Shown: positions 63,895-64,000 of the stretch, in pieces
Numbering within the stretch: position 1 is the stretch's first letter
How the letters are laid out: every line of letters begins with the position of its first letter
DNA from: Xenorhabdus cabanillasii
GTDB taxonomy: Bacteria > Pseudomonadota > Gammaproteobacteria > Enterobacterales > Enterobacteriaceae
Assembly (NCBI RefSeq): GCF_003386665.1
Contig: NZ_QTUB01000001.1
Coordinates: 3,348,001 to 3,412,000, forward strand
Length of the DNA: 64,000 nucleotides
Direction: 5' to 3'
Program-made: the position numbers and the translations under genes
The notes under the pieces: model-generated
What the model was told of the DNA's origin: nothing
Database searches by the model: none
The model's input: the letters and a program-made list of their open reading frames with translations, nothing else

Positions 63895-64000
63895 ATGAAT
63901 AAAGGTTATGTGTGGTTAGTAGGTGCAGGCCCAGGTGATGCAGGTTTAATCACGGTCAAAGGATTACACTGTATTCAATCTGCGGATGTCATTGTTCATG
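63895..64000 (+). CDS. cobA: Uroporphyrinogen-III C-methyltransferase, 5' part (runs off the right edge)
   Basis: 35 codons read [20 protein letters not shown] then [26 protein letters not shown] is the SUMT/CobA signature. AGAGGTAA precedes the ATG. It makes precorrin-2 for the cbi pathway. Salmonella relies on CysG; a dedicated SUMT divergent from cbiA suggests the pathway is supplied locally. Confidence 0.88.
   Translation, partial: MNKGYVWLVGAGPGDAGLITVKGLHCIQSADVIVH

Overview
The window looks like chromosome of an entomopathogenic member of the Morganellaceae, most likely Photorhabdus and possibly Xenorhabdus. This rests on low GC with AT-rich spacers, enterobacterial gene content (fnr-uspE, a Salmonella-order cbi operon, cobC), a subtilisin autotransporter, NRPS genes, an Rhs/VgrG island and a type XI secretion (Slam, NilB-like) pair. 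The genus is an inference from gene content, not from a search.

Layout: 0-5 kb holds the tail of an NRPS cluster with a UvrA-like ABC protein behind two related palindromic operators. 5-7 kb has a class III aminotransferase followed by a decayed aldehyde-dehydrogenase remnant. 7.7-9.2 kb encodes two secreted AT-rich proteins that together look like an AB5-type toxin: a zincin-like A chain with a degenerate zinc site, and a cholera-B-like small subunit. 9.4-12 kb is a copper uptake pair (DUF2946 and a TonB copper receptor). 12-15 kb carries a MarR regulator with its operator, a PPOX flavoprotein, an acetyltransferase and a methyltransferase. 15.8-20.6 kb holds two secreted serine proteases. 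20.8-25.4 kb has an MFS exporter and a tyrosine decarboxylase-TyrP operon. 25.7-30.9 kb contains an orphan dmsC abutted by an IS630 element, a frameshifted fnr, uspE and a tyrosine recombinase.

31-43.4 kb is a plastic T6SS effector island: tssF-vgrG-DUF2169-DUF4150-rhs-immunity. A deleted second copy of the operon lies just downstream, and the island is surrounded by gene scraps (nth, IS3 orfA, serine recombinase, Rpn nuclease). After a pentulose kinase (43.6-45.2 kb) and a Slam/hemophilin-like pair (45.2-47.5 kb), 47.7-63.0 kb is one long leftward operon for anaerobic cobalamin synthesis (cbiABCDETFGHJKLMNQOP-cobC). A divergent SUMT gene (cobA) runs off the right edge.

A common thread is anaerobic control. 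There are consensus FNR boxes upstream of fnr itself and in the cbiA-cobA spacer, and dmsC belongs to a respiratory family typically under FNR. Yet the fnr reading frame as given carries one extra A at codon 5/6. No cobalamin riboswitch was recognised upstream of cbiA.
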